DNA of 6,212 bases. Origin: Bacteroidales bacterium. Lineage in GTDB: Bacteria > Bacteroidota > Bacteroidia > Bacteroidales > ML635J-15. A program made the translations under genes and the position numbers. The notes under the pieces were generated by a model. The model was not told where the DNA came from and searched no databases. It saw nothing but the letters and a program-made list of their open reading frames with translations. The stretch is taken from the NCBI GenBank assembly GCA_007130555.1, contig SLSH01000289.1, forward strand, positions 1-6,212. Direction: 5' to 3'. This document shows, piece after piece, positions 5,485 to 6,212 of the stretch (position 1 is the stretch's first letter; every line of letters begins with the position of its first letter).

Positions 5485-6212
5485 TTAACTTTTGGTCTGT
5501 TTTTTAACAAAATCTCCCAGATGCACTTCTGCAACCAATGGGCGATTTGTAGGTAAAGTTATATCTTCAAGCGGAATACCTTCTTCTCTGAATATTCTTA
5601 AAATAAGGTCGGTACAGGTTTTTCCGCCACAACCTCCCATTCCTATTCTGTTAAGTGCTTTCATCTGGTTCATATCTCTTACGCCTAATCTTATTTCTCT
5701 GATGATTTCACTTTTTCTTACTCTTTCGCAACGACATATAATCGGGTCATGTTCTTCCTGAATTTCTCCTGCGGGGACTTCTCCTTCATAAACATCTCTG
5801 AGTCTGAATCCTGCAATTAGAAGTTTATCTTTTTCGGGAACTTCAACAAGCAATAATTTTCTTCTGTCCTGCGATGCTCTATCTTTTACAGCAATTACTT
5901 TCCCCTTGCCGACGATATTTCCTTCCATATCGGTTGTAATAACTTCTTTGCCGAGCGGAATGGTTTCGTTAACAAATTCAAAGGGTAGCATTACCAGAGC
6001 AAAATTCCCTTTATTATCATAGTTATTATAAACAAGTGTAATTGCAAGTCCCGGACAAGCTCTGACACATGAGCCGCATCCCAGACATTCGCCTGCATAT
6101 TCGGGTAGCGAAAGAATTGAATCTTTCATACTGATAAGATTTTTCGGACATGAACCAACGCATGGGTCACACGGTATTTCCTGCACACATCGGATAACCG
6201 GAAAAACTTTAA
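5485..6212 (-). CDS. Iron-sulfur electron-transfer subunit: 2[4Fe-4S] plus BFD-like [2Fe-2S] domains (N-terminus outside window)
   Basis: The frame is open to the right edge, so 241 residues are visible and the start lies beyond 6212. The GTG at 6186 is internal: eight sense codons before it continue the cluster motif, including a Cys. Numbering from the edge: C8, C14, C17, C21-Pro and C42-x2-C45-x2-C48-x3-C52-Pro form a two-cluster ferredoxin domain. A beta-rich linker (about 68-150) follows. Then C159-x-C161 and C194-x4-C199 (GCGGKTC) match a BFD-like [2Fe-2S] domain. This combination is known from multi-subunit amine, opine or proline dehydrogenases, where it passes electrons between flavins and an acceptor. 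A FAD/NAD(P)-binding part or separate subunit may lie just outside. The DAO-fold gene downstream on the same strand is the likely catalytic partner. Substrate and acceptor are not evident. Confidence 0.88.
   Translation of the reverse strand, partial: KVFPVIRCVQEIPCDPCVGSCPKNLISMKDSILSLPEYAGECLGCGSCVRACPGLAITLVYNNYDNKGNFALVMLPFEFVNETIPLGKEVITTDMEGNIVGKGKVIAVKDRASQDRRKLLLVEVPEKDKLLIAGFRLRDVYEGEVPAGEIQEEHDPIICRCERVRKSEIIREIRLGVRDMNQMKALNRIGMGGCGGKTCTDLILRIFREEGIPLEDITLPTNRPLVAEVHLGDFVKKQTKS

Noticed and set aside
6184..6186. GTG as the start of the Fe-S protein
   Set aside because: The frame continues to the window edge, and a Cys needed for the first cluster lies just before the GTG.

Overview
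The window looks like a piece of a Bacteroidota chromosome. The evidence is low GC with A-rich leaders and no Shine-Dalgarno boxes, two matches to the Bacteroidota -7 promoter motif TAnnTTTG, a FISUMP-domain surface lipoprotein, a beta-barrel-like protein ending in an aromatic C-terminus, and many short intergenic palindromes. No rRNA, tRNA, CRISPR array, transposase or integrase is visible.

Layout from left to right. (1) 29-1294, minus strand: a complete AAA_14/DUF4143-type ATPase, whose promoter lies inside three imperfect 33-bp tandem units (1303-1401). (2) 1295-1627: intergenic DNA with those units, two hairpins, the left copy of a 31-bp direct repeat and a plus-strand promoter. (3) 1628-3680, plus strand: a tight two-gene unit encoding an exported beta-barrel-like protein and a lipoprotein with an Fn3-like domain plus a FISUMP domain. 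(4) 3711-4874, minus strand: a D-amino-acid-oxidase-fold FAD dehydrogenase; its last codons and stop lie in the right copy of the 31-bp repeat. (5) 4875-5484: about 600 bp packed with palindromes. It includes an approximately 85-bp composite palindromic module present twice in inverted orientation, and a 191-bp MITE-like segment with 14-bp terminal inverted repeats that carries a possible gene remnant. (6) 5485 to the right edge, minus strand: the C-terminal part of an iron-sulfur protein (2[4Fe-4S] ferredoxin domain plus BFD-like [2Fe-2S] domain) that runs out of the window.

Genes 4 and 6 share a strand and plausibly form one amine or amino-acid dehydrogenase system: the DAO-fold subunit would oxidise a C-N bond and the Fe-S protein would carry the electrons away. 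The palindrome-rich DNA separates two genes that would be expected to sit close together. The left part (about 1-3700) is visibly more AT-rich and accessory in character than the redox genes. The compositional change coincides with the 31-bp repeat that brackets the surface-protein pair, so that pair may be a small inserted cassette.

The protein families are all recognisable. The least explained content is the repeat architecture: the 33-bp promoter units, the 31-bp flanking repeat and the inverted composite palindromes. I see no clear evidence for a new defence or other multi-gene system.
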